A DNA stretch of 64,000 bases, taken from positions 71,559,002 to 71,623,001 of the forward strand of contig JARDYH010000008.1 in the NCBI GenBank assembly GCA_029215795.1, in the 5' to 3' direction. Below the pieces are notes generated by a model. That model made no database searches, was not told where the DNA came from, and worked only from the letters and a program-made list of their open reading frames with translations. The translations under genes and the position numbers were made by a program. The stretch is from Anniella stebbinsi. Taxonomy: Eukaryota; Chordata; Lepidosauria; Squamata; Anniellidae. Of this stretch, positions 53,931-64,000 are shown one piece after another; position 1 is the stretch's first letter, and every line of letters begins with the position of its first letter.

Positions 53931-54534
53931 GTATGTTTGCTCAATGCAATGACATTTAATACAAATGATGACTGGCAAGACTATTATTTGAATTATTGCA
54001 AAGTTTAATTAACAGGAAATAAACACATGCATGCAGACATGACTCCAGCAATCACACATCTTAGAAGAAATTTGTTTAGCCTTATTAATACTGCCACTTG
54101 CAGGCCACTCTGGAGTGAGACACCCATAAGTTTCACTTAGTCAAGGGGAACATCAAAATAATATTTGAAGATTTAAATGCACCTAAGGGCTAGACTTTGG
54201 GGGGTATTTGGCGATCTGCTCACATATTAGACAGAGGCTAACCCAGATTTTCTGTTGTGCATAGAGGGATCTGTAACCAACCACAGTTCCCTGCTGAGGG
54301 TGGCTGTATAATGTACAGCTTGTTGTATTGACACATTACTCATTTTGGTGTATATTTAAAATAAAATGTTGTGACATTCATATTGTGTAAAGGCCTTCTC
54401 CTATACCTGGATTTTGACCCATTACCCTGAGGTTTCACTCCTTCCATCAGAGACTCTAAGGAAGAGGCTAACTCCATGACACTTTAGCTTTAGGAGTAGC
54501 AATCCACAAGGGGAACGAAACATACGTTCTGAGC
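53931..54534. other. Intergenic, nothing recognised
   Basis: No gene or named repeat. Confidence 0.3.
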
Positions 54535-54854
54535 TAGGCTGACCAAATAAAATCCAGGTCAGGGCTCATGTAACTTTAACAGTTGTAGAGCAAAGGGAAT
54601 TTCAGCCAGTGTCATTTGTATGCAATTCATTCCTGGTGAAATTCCCTCTTCATCACAACAGTTAAAGTTGCAGGAGCCCTGCCTTCTTTTGTATATGGTC
54701 ACTCTAGTATAGTGCCTGCGACTTTAACTGTTGTGATGAAGAGGGAATTTCACCAGGAACTAATTGCATACAAATGACTCTGGCTGAAATTCCCTTTTCT
54801 CTACAACTGTTAAAGTTACATGAGCCCTGACCTGGATTTTATCTGGTCACCCTA
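54535..54854. mobile_element. 320-bp palindromic hAT-like MITE
   Basis: The ends TAGGCTGACCAAATAAAATCC…GGATTTTATCTGGTCACCCTA and the internal palindrome match 42074-42393. No clear target duplication is visible, so one end may have been altered. Confidence 0.85.
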
Positions 54855-56820
54855 ATGTCACATGCCACCCCACTCAGACTTCCCTATTCCTTGTGAACTT
54901 AGCTGCAATCCTCAAAGTAACTGGATGGGGGAGTGAATTTCCCCAGCTGCAGTATATTGTTCCCTGTTATAATGCCAAATACTTAAGGCTAGCTTGGCCT
55001 CAATTGGGAACCATACCTCATGGTAGAGATGAAAATATAGCTAGACCTGCTTTATTGATCTGGATCAGCATGGCTTCCTACATATTTGGACCTTCCTTTG
55101 GGGCTTGGCTAGGGGGACTTTCTGAGGAGTGCCTGTTGTTCAAAACTTTGAGTGTAGACAATACTGAGCGAAATGGATCCCTGGGCAGGATCTTCACGTA
55201 GTTCTCGTGGCGCCTCCTTTTGCTGGATGTTCATGTCGAAGTCAGTCGATTCACATGATGTTTTTGTTTATGCACTCTGAAGCGCTTCATGCCGTCCCTT
55301 TTTTTTTGTTAGTTTAAATGTTTTATTACATTTTGAATTGCTGTATGTCTGTGTGTATCTATGTTTCGTTCTTTCCTGTCCCTCCTTCTCTATGTTTTTG
55401 CTGTGACTTTCCATATATGGTTTGCCTATGCTCTTTCCACTTAGCCAATGGGTTTGAATGTTGAGTTTGGGTGGGAGGAGCATCCATTTTTCAGAATCTG
55501 TTTTGGCCCTTGCCTATTGTATGTTCTGCATTCATCAAAGTTTCTTAATATCGTAAGTAATAACTTATGTTTTGGTACTGTTAATGTAATTACATTCGAT
55601 ATGTGCATCTGCAATTGTGCTTACACTGAACTTTAAAAAAAAATTGGGTGGGAACAAATCATGATGTAACCAGGGACTTTTTTAAAATTCTGCCTTCAAC
55701 TAAGTGCGATAATATGAAAAGAAACGGGATCTGAAATACATATGCATCACTGATATGAAAAGCAGCGCCAGAAAAACAAAGAAAAAACGGACAGATAAGC
55801 CCAGTGTGGCGCGTTACATTTTATTGTGGTTTAAAACTAAGCGAGAGGATGCGCATCCACAATGACGTGTAGTTTCCCCCCTGATCTGACTCAGTGTGAG
55901 GAAGCAGGGATGCTGGTGGCCCATATTTTCCAGCACTGGCTTCGTGTCATCAGCCTCCCACATTATTGCGTGATTCTCCACCCCTGTGCCTCACACCTAT
56001 TTGTTGTTGGGTCAACACCTACGTTCTTAACCTCGCTATTCGTCATCTCCTTTTCATCACCATGGAATGTTTATTCAAGCAATCTAGCCAGCCAATGAGA
56101 GAAGCTACTTCAAGCTAAAATTCCTTGCTTGAGTCCATTTTAGGATGTCTCCAGTATTAGAGTTGTCCCCAGTGCCCTAGATCAGAGATGAAGAAGAACT
56201 AGCCCCTGCAGCAACTGTCCCCCAAGACAAAAAATGCAAACAAAATGGCATCCATAGTAACCTCAGAGTGCCAAAAAGGTCAACATTAGCTTGTTTGCAA
56301 GCTAAGGTTTTGCCTGTGGGCACTCTGAAATAGCTACAGACTTTAGTTTAAATTTCCTTGCCATTTTTAGCACCCATGTGGCCCATAGGTGGGTAAAATT
56401 GAAACCCAAAATTGTCCGCCCCTGCCTCAGACCCTGAGACTTAGTGGGAGGACACTGCCAACTGTAAATAGCTGAGTCCTTGATATGTCATGGTTCATCA
56501 TAACCTCAACATGCCTTGAGCGCAACTGAAAAAGCCCTCTTTCAATTTCGATCATATTCAGAGGTAGGGATGAATGGGTCAGTCCATTTCCCATCTGTTT
56601 CACATGCATTGGCCCATTCTGTCTATTTTCTGTGTCCATCTACAATTTTAAGCATAAAAATGCAACATTTTGGCACTAATTTTATCATTTTTGTATATTA
56701 AATCAATTGTTCTTGCTTCAACCAATTGCCATCAGAAAGACATCAAACAATTTCTGAATGAAATCCATACAGTTTACACATAAAATTTTACAAAAGAACA
56801 TCATTTAACTACAATGATAA
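54855..56820. other. Intergenic, unclassified
   Basis: No supported gene. 55190-55860 contains unclassified, repeat-looking sequence with 'gtgtggcgcgttac' and 'gaggatgcgcatccac' near its right end. 56540-56780 shows the AT-rich dispersed type. Confidence 0.35.
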
Positions 56821-56824
56821 TAGT

Positions 56825-57190
56825 TTTGTTTTTAAAACTCAGAGGATGGCAACAAGGGAGAGGGCCTTTTCAGTGGTGCCCCCTCCCCCAACTATGGAAC
56901 GATCTCCCCAACGGGGTCTGCCTGGCGCCAACACTGTCATCTTTTTGGCTCCAGGTGAAGACTTTTCTTTCCTCCCAGGTATTTAACAGCATATGTTGAG
57001 CTTTTTAACTGACCCTAGATAGTTTAAATGACATATACTTTGTTTTTAGGCTTTTATGGTTTCAATTTTTTGTATTGGTTTTTAAATGTTCAATGTTTTT
57101 CATTTTTGTCACCTGCCCAGAGGGCTTCAGCTATGGAGCAGTATACAAATGTAATAAATAAATAAATAAATAAATATAAATAAATAACTA
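56825..57190 (+). repeat. L2-type LINE 3' end with (AAAT)n tail
   Basis: The plus strand encodes RERAFSVVPPPP-like and LWNDLPNGV…LKTF-like stretches, then '…cacctgcccagagggcttcagctatggagcagtatacaaatg' and (AAAT)n at 57150-57195. Confidence 0.82.
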
Positions 57191-57354
57191 AATAAATAAA
57201 TTAAGATCCCCTAACTTGTTGTGGCAGGACCTTTAAACTGAAACACATTACCATTAATATATGCCCTCCTTTCATTAAATATCATCATCTTGTCAATTTG
57301 CCTACTCTTTCTTTATAGACAGATCTCTTGATATTGGTGTAATCCGATCTCTGT

Positions 57355-57470
57355 TCAGAACTGTTCAGAAACATCAGGTAGTCTAGAATGTTGCAGCCAG
57401 ACTGTTGACTACGGCCAGTTATAGGGAGCCCATGACTACATTGTTACAGCAGCTTCACTGGCTACCAGTC
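57355..57470 (+). repeat. L2-type LINE ORF2 fragment
   Basis: 'gttgcagccagactgttgactacggccagttatagggagcccatgactacattgttacagcagcttcactggctaccagt' encodes the L2 theme NAAxLLTxASYREPM…LLQQLHWLPV. Confidence 0.75.
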
Positions 57471-57471
57471 T

Positions 57472-57700
57472 TGAATCATAGAATAGTAGAGTTGGAAGGA
57501 GCCTATAAGTCCATTGAGTCCAACCCCCTACTCAATGCAGGAATCCACCTTAAAGCATCCCTGACAGATGGTTGTCCAGCTGCCTCTTAAATGCCTCTAA
57601 TGTGGGAGAGCCCATGACCTCCTTAGGTCATTGGTTCCATTGTCATACTGCTCTAACAGTCAGGAGGTTTTTCCTGATGTCCAGTTGGAATCTGATTACC
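57472..57700 (-). repeat. CR1 LINE 3' end fragment
   Basis: 'aatcatagaatagtagagttggaaggagcctataagtccattgagtccaac…ccagttggaatctg'. Inserted directly after the L2 fragment. Confidence 0.92.
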
Positions 57701-59104
57701 ATCCCTACTGCTGCATTTAGCACCAATTGAAACACACTTAGTCTTCAAGGATAGTACTACACAGAGTGCCTTGCAGTAGTACAAATGTGATGCGAGCAAG
57801 GTATGGATACCTGTTGCCAAATCAGACTGATTCAATAAACGTCCCAACTGCACACTGAAAATAATTATACAAATGCACTCCTTGCTGCTACCTCCACCTG
57901 AAGACTGCAACCCTTCCCAAGACATTACCCTGCAGTTCATTATTTTTTACCCACATGAAAATTCACATTTCCGTACTATTTCAATAAGTATTTCGAAACA
58001 TCATGTCCCACAAAAGAAGCATTTCGCAAATGCATTTTGATATTCATTTCAGTTGTTTGTTTGTTTGTTTGTTTTAAATGTGTGCCTTTTATCTCCCACT
58101 GACTAAGTGTGTTTGCGTGTTCCCCCCTCCAAAACGTAGGCATCATTTCATGCACATTTTTTCAAATGTACACATTTTTTCAAACACATTTCTCTCACCC
58201 ACCCACCCCAAAAATTGCAACCTTATATTGCATTTGGATCAGCAGTCAGTCCTGGGAGGTGTGAACTGGGTAAATTCTGATTTAAAAAAAACCCTGAAAC
58301 AAGTGTTTCATACATGCCTATGGACAACAAACAAAACAAGCCATTCCTGAATGCAAAAATAGGAGCTATATGGAGGCAGAGAAAGACCCAGAGCCAGGAA
58401 TAAAATCCTAGTCCCTTCCCTTTTGAACACAAGCAGTCCGTGTTTATGCAAAGCACTGTTGTATGATTGAAGGTATATCATACAACACAACTGGTTCACT
58501 GTAGCCTTGCCTGCATATCCTGGTGTTATGGATGTATGGGAATTTTGGTTTGGCTCGCAAAACACGCACACATGCCCCATTCGAAGCTCTGAACATGAAT
58601 GCGAGCGTGAGCATGCATCACTGAATTCTTTTGCACATTGTCAAACACGTGTTCATGTGCATCTCATTTCCGATTTCCAGTTGGATTTGTGTGCATTTCC
58701 CAATTTGCACAAATTCCTCAGTAGACTAAAACAGCCCCTGCTTTAGTTTATGGAAGAACTTTGTGCACATTTCAGGAGATTTGCTCAAATTTCAGGAGAT
58801 TTGTGAGAATCTCCTATTCGTTAGTCACTTGATTTGTACAAATCTCCATGGAATCAGGTATGAGGCGAGGTGCTGTTCGGAGGATCCTAGTATTCCCAAA
58901 CATTGCTCATTCACCCATTCTTACCTTGTATAAGGGATGTAAAAAAAAACCTGGGCATGCAAAGCAACTTCATAATGGAAATCAACCATAGGTCCCCTGA
59001 CATCTTTTCTCAGGAAATCATAGGGCATGTGCCCAGCAGTTATGCTCATGACACAAGACCAGAAGTACAGGCATCGATAGCCTTGCAATACTGTGGCAAT
59101 CCGA
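57701..59104. other. Upstream of gene F, unclassified TTTGCACA-type repeats
   Basis: 58140-58200 and 58640-58850 hold 'cacattttttcaaa' and 'aatttgcacaaat' type words of the unclassified dispersed repeat. No gene seen. Confidence 0.35.
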
Positions 59105-59239
59105 TGAGTCAAGAAAAGTTACAAAGCTATGGCTAATTAAGAATGGGCTTCATACGAAATACAAAGGAAAAATAAACAAATGGACATAGTTGGATCATTT
59201 CTCACTCTCCAGAAAGATTGGCTAAGAAACAGTATAAAA
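59105..59239 (+). promoter_or_regulatory. Promoter of EDC gene F (AP-1 site and TATA box)
   Basis: A perfect AP-1 site TGAGTCA at 59105-59111 and TATAAAA at 59233-59239 (aacagTATAAAAgat). The 121-nt gap between them is nearly the same as in gene B. Confidence 0.78.
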
Positions 59240-59262
59240 GATCTCCCAGATGGGAGCTTGAC

Positions 59263-59309
59263 ATTCACACAGCTTCACTTCTCTTCCAGAGAACTTCTTA
59301 TTGAGCCAG
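59263..59309 (+). other. Non-coding exon 1 of gene F
   Basis: Ends gagccag|GTAAGA (intron from 59310). The intron of about 1.96 kb contains palindromic repeats (59345-59450, 59705-59830) and a LINE. Confidence 0.75.
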
Positions 59310-60061
59310 GTAAGATCCTTTCTTGGCTATCCTTTCTTGGCAGGGGTAGGCAACTTAGTGTCCTACAGATGTTTCAGACTACCAACCATTGGCTGACCAT
59401 TGAGGGAGTTGTAGCCCATAACATCTGGAGGACTACCTCTGCTCTAAAGGAGGGATAGTCTTCATAGGGGACCCCTGAATGAGGAAGATCTGATCCAGAA
59501 CCAAATCAGGAGTGGCCCTTCATCTTTCTGGAATGCTTGATTTTGGGGCTCATTCAGCACTGTACCTTCAGTCAGCCTAAAGCTTAAGGGCCATAACTCA
59601 ATGAGTAAACATCTCCTTTTCCATGGGTGCAAACCCTGACATCTTTAGGTAGATCTGCAAAATACCTCTTTCTGACATCCTGGAGAGCCGCTACCAATCA
59701 ATGTAGACTAGGGGAGGGCAACATGTAGTCCTCCAGATCTTTTTGGCTTACAACTCACAGCCATTCTAGCTATCATAGCCAATGATAAAGGATGTTAGGA
59801 ATTTTCAGCCAAAACATCTGGAGGGTCACAAATTGTCCGCTTCTGGGTCAGTCAACGTTGAACTAGAATGGCCCAAAGGTCTGATGCAGTATAAAACAGC
59901 TTTGTTTGTTCTTGAGCTAGAAAGTCCCACCCACCCTTCAATTTTGCTGCCCTACTTTAACCATGGTCTTCTTACCAGTGCCATTGGCAATGCCCCTTTC
60001 CATGGTTGGCAACTAGCTGCCATTTTCATCCAAAATGTCCCTTGGGGCAATGCTGTGTCCA

Positions 60062-60690
60062 CTCAATTCAATCTTTATTGACAGTCAACAGACCATTTTC
60101 CAAAGTAAAAGAAAAACAAACAGTCAACATGCTGATTAATCAGTATACAGTATACATATCAGTGTCCAAATCTTGTTAGGAGGGATTACAGTCAGATGGC
60201 CATTTGGTCTCTACAATGGATAGCAAGGTGAATAAATTGGGATACTTGTATAGTGACATACTTGTTATTGCCCTGAAGGAGACTAATCATCATAGACTCC
60301 ATAGAGCGACCGGGGAGACCCTGTGTAATTGGTCGCAGTAAAGCAATCCTGATCTCGTTATAAAAGTTGCAGCAAAATAGGACATGTACAATTGACTCAA
60401 CCTCGGTATTATTACACAGGCAGCATCAATTTTCCACTGGTATCTTTTTATATCTACCCTCAAGCAATTTGGAGGGGAGAGCGTTGAACCTAGCCAGGGT
60501 GAGGCAATGCTGAGTCATTATGTGATGCTGTTCAGAAGGAGGAGACTGGCAGCTTCCAGACACAGAGAGGAAGATGATCCACTCTGCAAATCAGGCTGCA
60601 GAGAGAAAAAGTCCCTCCAGGAGTGGAACCATTTCAGCTTTGGGATGGGGTGTAATGAATATTAAGAATGGTGCAATGCTGAGGACAGAT
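60062..60690 (-). mobile_element. Non-LTR retrotransposon 3' end (ORF2 C-terminus)
   Basis: The minus strand translates near 60250-60430 to a typical ORF2 C-terminal theme (ESIVHVLFCCNFYNEIRIALL, then LPGRSMESMM). The 3' end at 60062 is 'tcaatctttattgacagtcaacagacc', similar in style to the element at 4425. In the intron of gene F. Confidence 0.65.
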
Positions 60691-61085
60691 GGGTGGCTAC
60701 CAGGCAGGTTTACTTATGCCTAGGCTGATGTTATTTGGGTGTCACTTCCCAAGCATTTTAGGCTGCAATACTAAGGCATCTGGGAGGGTGTTGCAGGGGC
60801 CATAAGACAGAGCAGTTCTTCCACCCACGGAGAAGAAGACCCGCCCATGGAGAAGAAGACCCACCAACACAAGCCTCTCTACCACAGCCTCTGCTGTCCT
60901 CTGTGGAAATCCAATTCGGAAAGCTTACTTGAAATTGTTTAGGCTGTAATTCAATGGTTTTAATGGCTGCATAGTCAAGCTACTGTAGGGTTGTATTGGG
61001 ACAGAAAGCTGAGGCTGGGAAGATCAGGAATCAAATTCCTGGTGACCAGTGAATTTGGATAGATTTTGGAAAGAGCCTCCTTTCT

Positions 61086-61089
<4 letters not shown>
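60691..61089. other. Intron of gene F, nothing recognised
   Basis: A short direct repeat ('cccatggagaagaagacccacc') is at about 60835-60865. Otherwise no feature. Confidence 0.35.

Positions 61090-61127
<38 letters not shown>
61090..61127. repeat. (CT)n microsatellite
   Basis: About 18 CT units, followed by a 35-bp minus-strand Sauria SINE remnant ('ccaacctacctcacagggttgttgtc'). Confidence 0.9.
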
Positions 61128-61130
<3 letters not shown>

Positions 61131-61290
61131 ACCTACCTCACAGGGTTGTTGTCAGAATAGACTTGTGTCACTCTGTTTAAGCCACACTAACCCCCTCAGA
61201 GGAAGGGTAGGATCCCAATGAGCCCTGCCTCCAGTTCAGCTCAAATGTTGCTTCCCTCCTCCCCCAGGTTTGCTTTGCCAACCAAGAAAG

Positions 61291-61518
61291 ATGTGTTCCC
61301 ACCAGGACAAAGACCAATGCTACAAGCAGGAAAAAGAAGAAAGTTCCTGCTGCGGCAGCAGGCGTTCTTCCTGCAGTGAGGACATAGGTTCCTGCTGTCT
61401 TGGACGGCGAAATAGTGGAGGATGCCACAGCAACCGCAGGTCTTCTTGCGGGAAGTCTCAGGATCAGCAGCAACAACAGCAGCAAGTCTTCCAAGTGCCA
61501 TCCCAGAAGCTGAAGTAA
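61291..61518 (+). CDS. EDC gene F: small Cys/Ser/Gln protein
   Basis: A 75-aa protein, wholly in exon 2. The acceptor ctcccccag ends at 61267, with 23 nt of leader before ATG at 61291. It starts MCSHQDKDQCYKQEKEE, has a middle of SSCCGSRRSSC, GSCCLGRRNSGGC and NRRSSCGK blocks (11 Cys, 15%), then a run of seven Gln after SQD, and ends VPSQKLK. The Gln run and terminal Lys would suit transglutaminase crosslinking, and the Cys would suit disulfides, in the cornified envelope; this is inferred from composition and EDC layout. The charged N-terminus (Lys/Glu/Asp) sets it apart from genes A and C. It resembles late-cornified-envelope or serine-cysteine EDC proteins in size and make-up only; no orthologue is assigned. 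Confidence 0.82.
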   Translation: MCSHQDKDQCYKQEKEESSCCGSRRSSCSEDIGSCCLGRRNSGGCHSNRRSSCGKSQDQQQQQQQVFQVPSQKLK

Positions 61519-61779
61519 CAGCAAGGAGAAATCCTAGAAGAGAAAAATTGACCCAGGATGCTTCATCGCCTCCTCCCATGCACCCAGAATGCATTCTGTT
61601 TACTCTATGGGTGCAAATCCCACCAACCCAAACTGGCCTAACATCTCACCATGGAAGATCACCAAGTAGATCTTCTCCCCACCACAGGAGCACTGCACCT
61701 CTGAGAATATAACTTCCAAATATTTCCTGCTTTGACCACATAACTGTTGTGCACTTCCATGCAGGAATGAATCAATAAT

Positions 61780-61785
61780 AATAAA
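61780..61785 (+). terminator. Polyadenylation signal of gene F
   Basis: AATAAA, 262 nt after the stop codon, within 'aataataataaagtcaac'. Confidence 0.72.
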
Positions 61786-62629
61786 GTCAACACTTGAAAT
61801 TAATCATTTCTATCTTGTCATTACTATTTGTAAGTGAGGTCATCCAAAGAGCCATTGATTTCCTTCCAAACTTTGGCCTAAGACCACTGTCAATGTAAGT
61901 TGTATGTGTTAATATATTTCATGAAAATGACAAGTTCGTTGATAGTTTCCAATCAACTGTGTTGACTTGCAATGAGGCAAATCAACTTGGGGAAGATAGA
62001 CTTGGCTCTGTAAATGGGGTCAACATACACATTGGGTGGTTCTCTGTGTTATCAAGAAACTGGGCTATATCCAATGTTAGAGTAGACCTATTAAAATGAA
62101 TGGGAAGAAAGTTTGTCTGAAATTAGATGTAACCTTGCATTATCAATGAGTGGGCCAAACTAGTATGAATGTTCGAACATGCAATGTCCCACTTCGTTGA
62201 GGTTCTCCAATACAATTATTGAAACTCATTTAACCTTGTTTCCATTCCCAAAGGAAAGCATTTTTTTATTATTTTTTAATCAGGAAAAATTCACATTTTT
62301 TGATTGGAAACAGCGGCAACAGATACAACCTTAGTTAAAATTACACTCAAATTCATCGAATGTTGGTCTCTAAGATCCTTCTATAAGTGGGTGATACTCA
62401 CTTCCTAGGGAAGGATATTCCACAGAGGTGAGGCCATCTAAGATTTCTGACCTTGGGATGATTGCTATGCCTTCGACTTTCACCCAGCAACAGTAATTAA
62501 CCAATGACACAACCTGTCTGCTAACCTGGATAGGTTCTAGAGGAGGTGTTACAAAATAGGGTAGATATTTTATGATAACCAGTTCATAGTTCCAATTCCA
62601 GAGGTTATTGCTTTCTGGAGCTACACTTC
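61786..62629. other. Intergenic, nothing recognised
   Basis: AT-rich, no supported gene or named repeat. Confidence 0.35.
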
Positions 62630-62960
62630 TCCCCCACACTGCAACGTTAAATTGTAGCATTTGCTACCACAAGGTTTGGTTGCTGCCAATTTGACTGCCT
62701 TTCACAGGGAATTCGACAACCTAATTGAAAATAAGCCTATCAAAGGTTACCAGTCATGATCACTATGTAGTTGCTCCAGTATACAGGTAGTACACTTCTC
62801 AATACAACTTCCTGGAAAACATGAGTGGGAGAATACTAGTGCATTCATGCCCTGCATCCCATTGGGATATCTCGTTGACCACGGAGTGGATAGAATGTTA
62901 GAGTCGTTAGGCCTTTGGATTTATCCGGCATGCCTCTTCTTGTTTTCTTTAAAGAAGGGG
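62630..62960 (+). repeat. CR1 LINE 3' fragment
   Basis: 'cgttaaattgtagcatttgctaccacaaggtttgg…gattcgacaacct'-type order, ending '…agaatgttagagtcgttaggcctttggatttatccggcatgcctcttcttgttttctt'. Diverged. Confidence 0.7.
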
Positions 62961-64000
62961 GTGGATTGCGACATAGTGAGATATCCACCTGACTCTATCC
63001 TCTGCCCAAGAGAGGCCTGTGGACCATTCTAGTAGTGAACCATCCTCAAACATTTTGAGAACATCCCCTTTTGAAGGCATCATACATACAATAGTCAAAT
63101 ATTACAGTCCTTCCTCATGCATCTCTCTTACATCTTATCATCAGAAGCCCATGGGAAGGCAGTCTTAGTGAGGAGGAGTGACAGAACCAAAAACCAATGG
63201 AGATGGTATTCATTGTTTTGAAAAATCAAACTCTGTCACTAACTTATCTCTTTAGATAGTAATTAGGTAGAAGAGGTTGCATACATTTGGTGAGGAATTT
63301 CTGTATATTTTCATAATGATAGTGTATTCTTGTTGCTGTTGTTTTATGGTGTTGGGCTTTTTAAGCTATGGTTCTTGTATTTTCACAAAGTTGTTAGTTA
63401 CTTAGAATATGAGTTATAGAAAAGCAGGATGGGAATCTATTTTTAAAAATTGACAAAGAAGGCTTTCAAGTTGCTTTCGTACCCAACAACTTGACTTGGT
63501 TCTGTCTCTAGAACACCCTTTCCTAACCTTGTCACCCCCAGATGCTTTGACACTAAGAATTCCTAACCATTGTCTATGCTAACTGGGGCAGATGGGAGTT
63601 GAAGTCAAAAATGTCTCAAGGGTACCAGGTTGGACTTGGTGACCTATCTAGACTTGGTGTGTGGACTGGCTATATGTCTATATTTGATAGACCAGGTGTT
63701 TAGACAAAGAAGGTAACAGGTTAAGTCTGCATCATCTCCACTCAAAAAAAGAAAGAAAAAGAATAAGGGGTCAGGAGATACTCCAACTGGGACCCTGAAG
63801 GACAACATCCAATCAGAAGAGACAATACTAGGCTATTGAAGACCAATAATCATATTTCTATGAGGCCACTTCCTTCCATCATTGTGTCTGTGTGTGTTTC
63901 AACGGAGATAAGAAGGTAACACCAGAAGACTGAACAGCTTAAGTGCAAGGAAGATTTAATGCATTCACAGAAATGTCCAAGAGGAAATGGAAAGAATACA
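62961..64000. other. Intergenic to window end
   Basis: A palindromic short repeat at about 63515-63640 ('cctaaccttgtcacccccagatgctttgaca…gctaactggggcagatgggagttg…gggtaccaggttgg'). No gene or promoter of the EDC type was seen before the window ends. Confidence 0.4.

Overview
The window looks like nuclear DNA of a squamate reptile, most likely a lizard, from inside the epidermal differentiation complex (EDC). Two things point there. First, five genes with near-identical architecture encode small Cys/Gly/Ser/Pro/Gln-rich proteins, and a sixth gene of the same layout encodes a less cysteine-rich protein. Each has a TATA box, a short non-coding exon 1 ending in a GTAAGT or GTAAGA donor, one intron of about 1.1-2.1 kb, and the whole reading frame in exon 2, usually 22-23 nt after the splice acceptor. 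This is the classic layout of single-coding-exon EDC genes for cornified-envelope proteins. Second, the repeat content is reptilian: many CR1 LINE 3' ends, L2-type LINE 3' ends, tRNA-derived Sauria-type SINEs, and palindromic hAT-like MITEs with 8-bp target duplications.

Layout. Gene A (+, about 1.5-3.5 kb): 87-aa protein, 26% Cys. Gene B (+, about 10.2 to 12.7 kb or beyond): 183-aa protein low in Cys with HHG-VNL repeats, predicted here from promoter, donor, acceptor and frame. 14-21 kb: nested MITEs and LINEs. Gene C (-, about 23.1-21.3 kb): 108-aa protein, 24% Cys, the only gene on the minus strand. 23-32 kb: repeats. Gene D (+, about 32.7-36.3 kb): 201-aa protein with seventeen 7-aa Tyr/Cys-Cys-Pro-Pro-Val-Gln-Lys/Gln repeats. 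36-43 kb: repeats. Gene E (+, about 43.7-46.9 kb): 332-aa protein with 30-aa (90-bp) Gly/Cys repeats. 47-59 kb: a CpG-rich segment and a 2,400-bp fold-back element inserted cleanly in a CR1 copy. Gene F (+, about 59.2-61.8 kb): 75-aa Cys/Ser protein with a Gln run.

The six genes would plausibly work together as structural components of the cornified cell envelope of scales or claws. Gln and Lys could be joined by transglutaminases and Cys by disulfides. Perfect AP-1 sites (TGAGTCA) lie upstream of genes B, E and F, and genes B and C share a 14-bp promoter element exactly 20 nt before their TATA-type boxes. These are sequence observations; expression in epidermis is inferred from the family. 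No functional RNA gene, CRISPR array or prokaryotic feature was seen. Specific gene symbols are withheld because reptilian EDC names depend on synteny and alignments that cannot be run here. Repeat boundaries are approximate unless target duplications are quoted.
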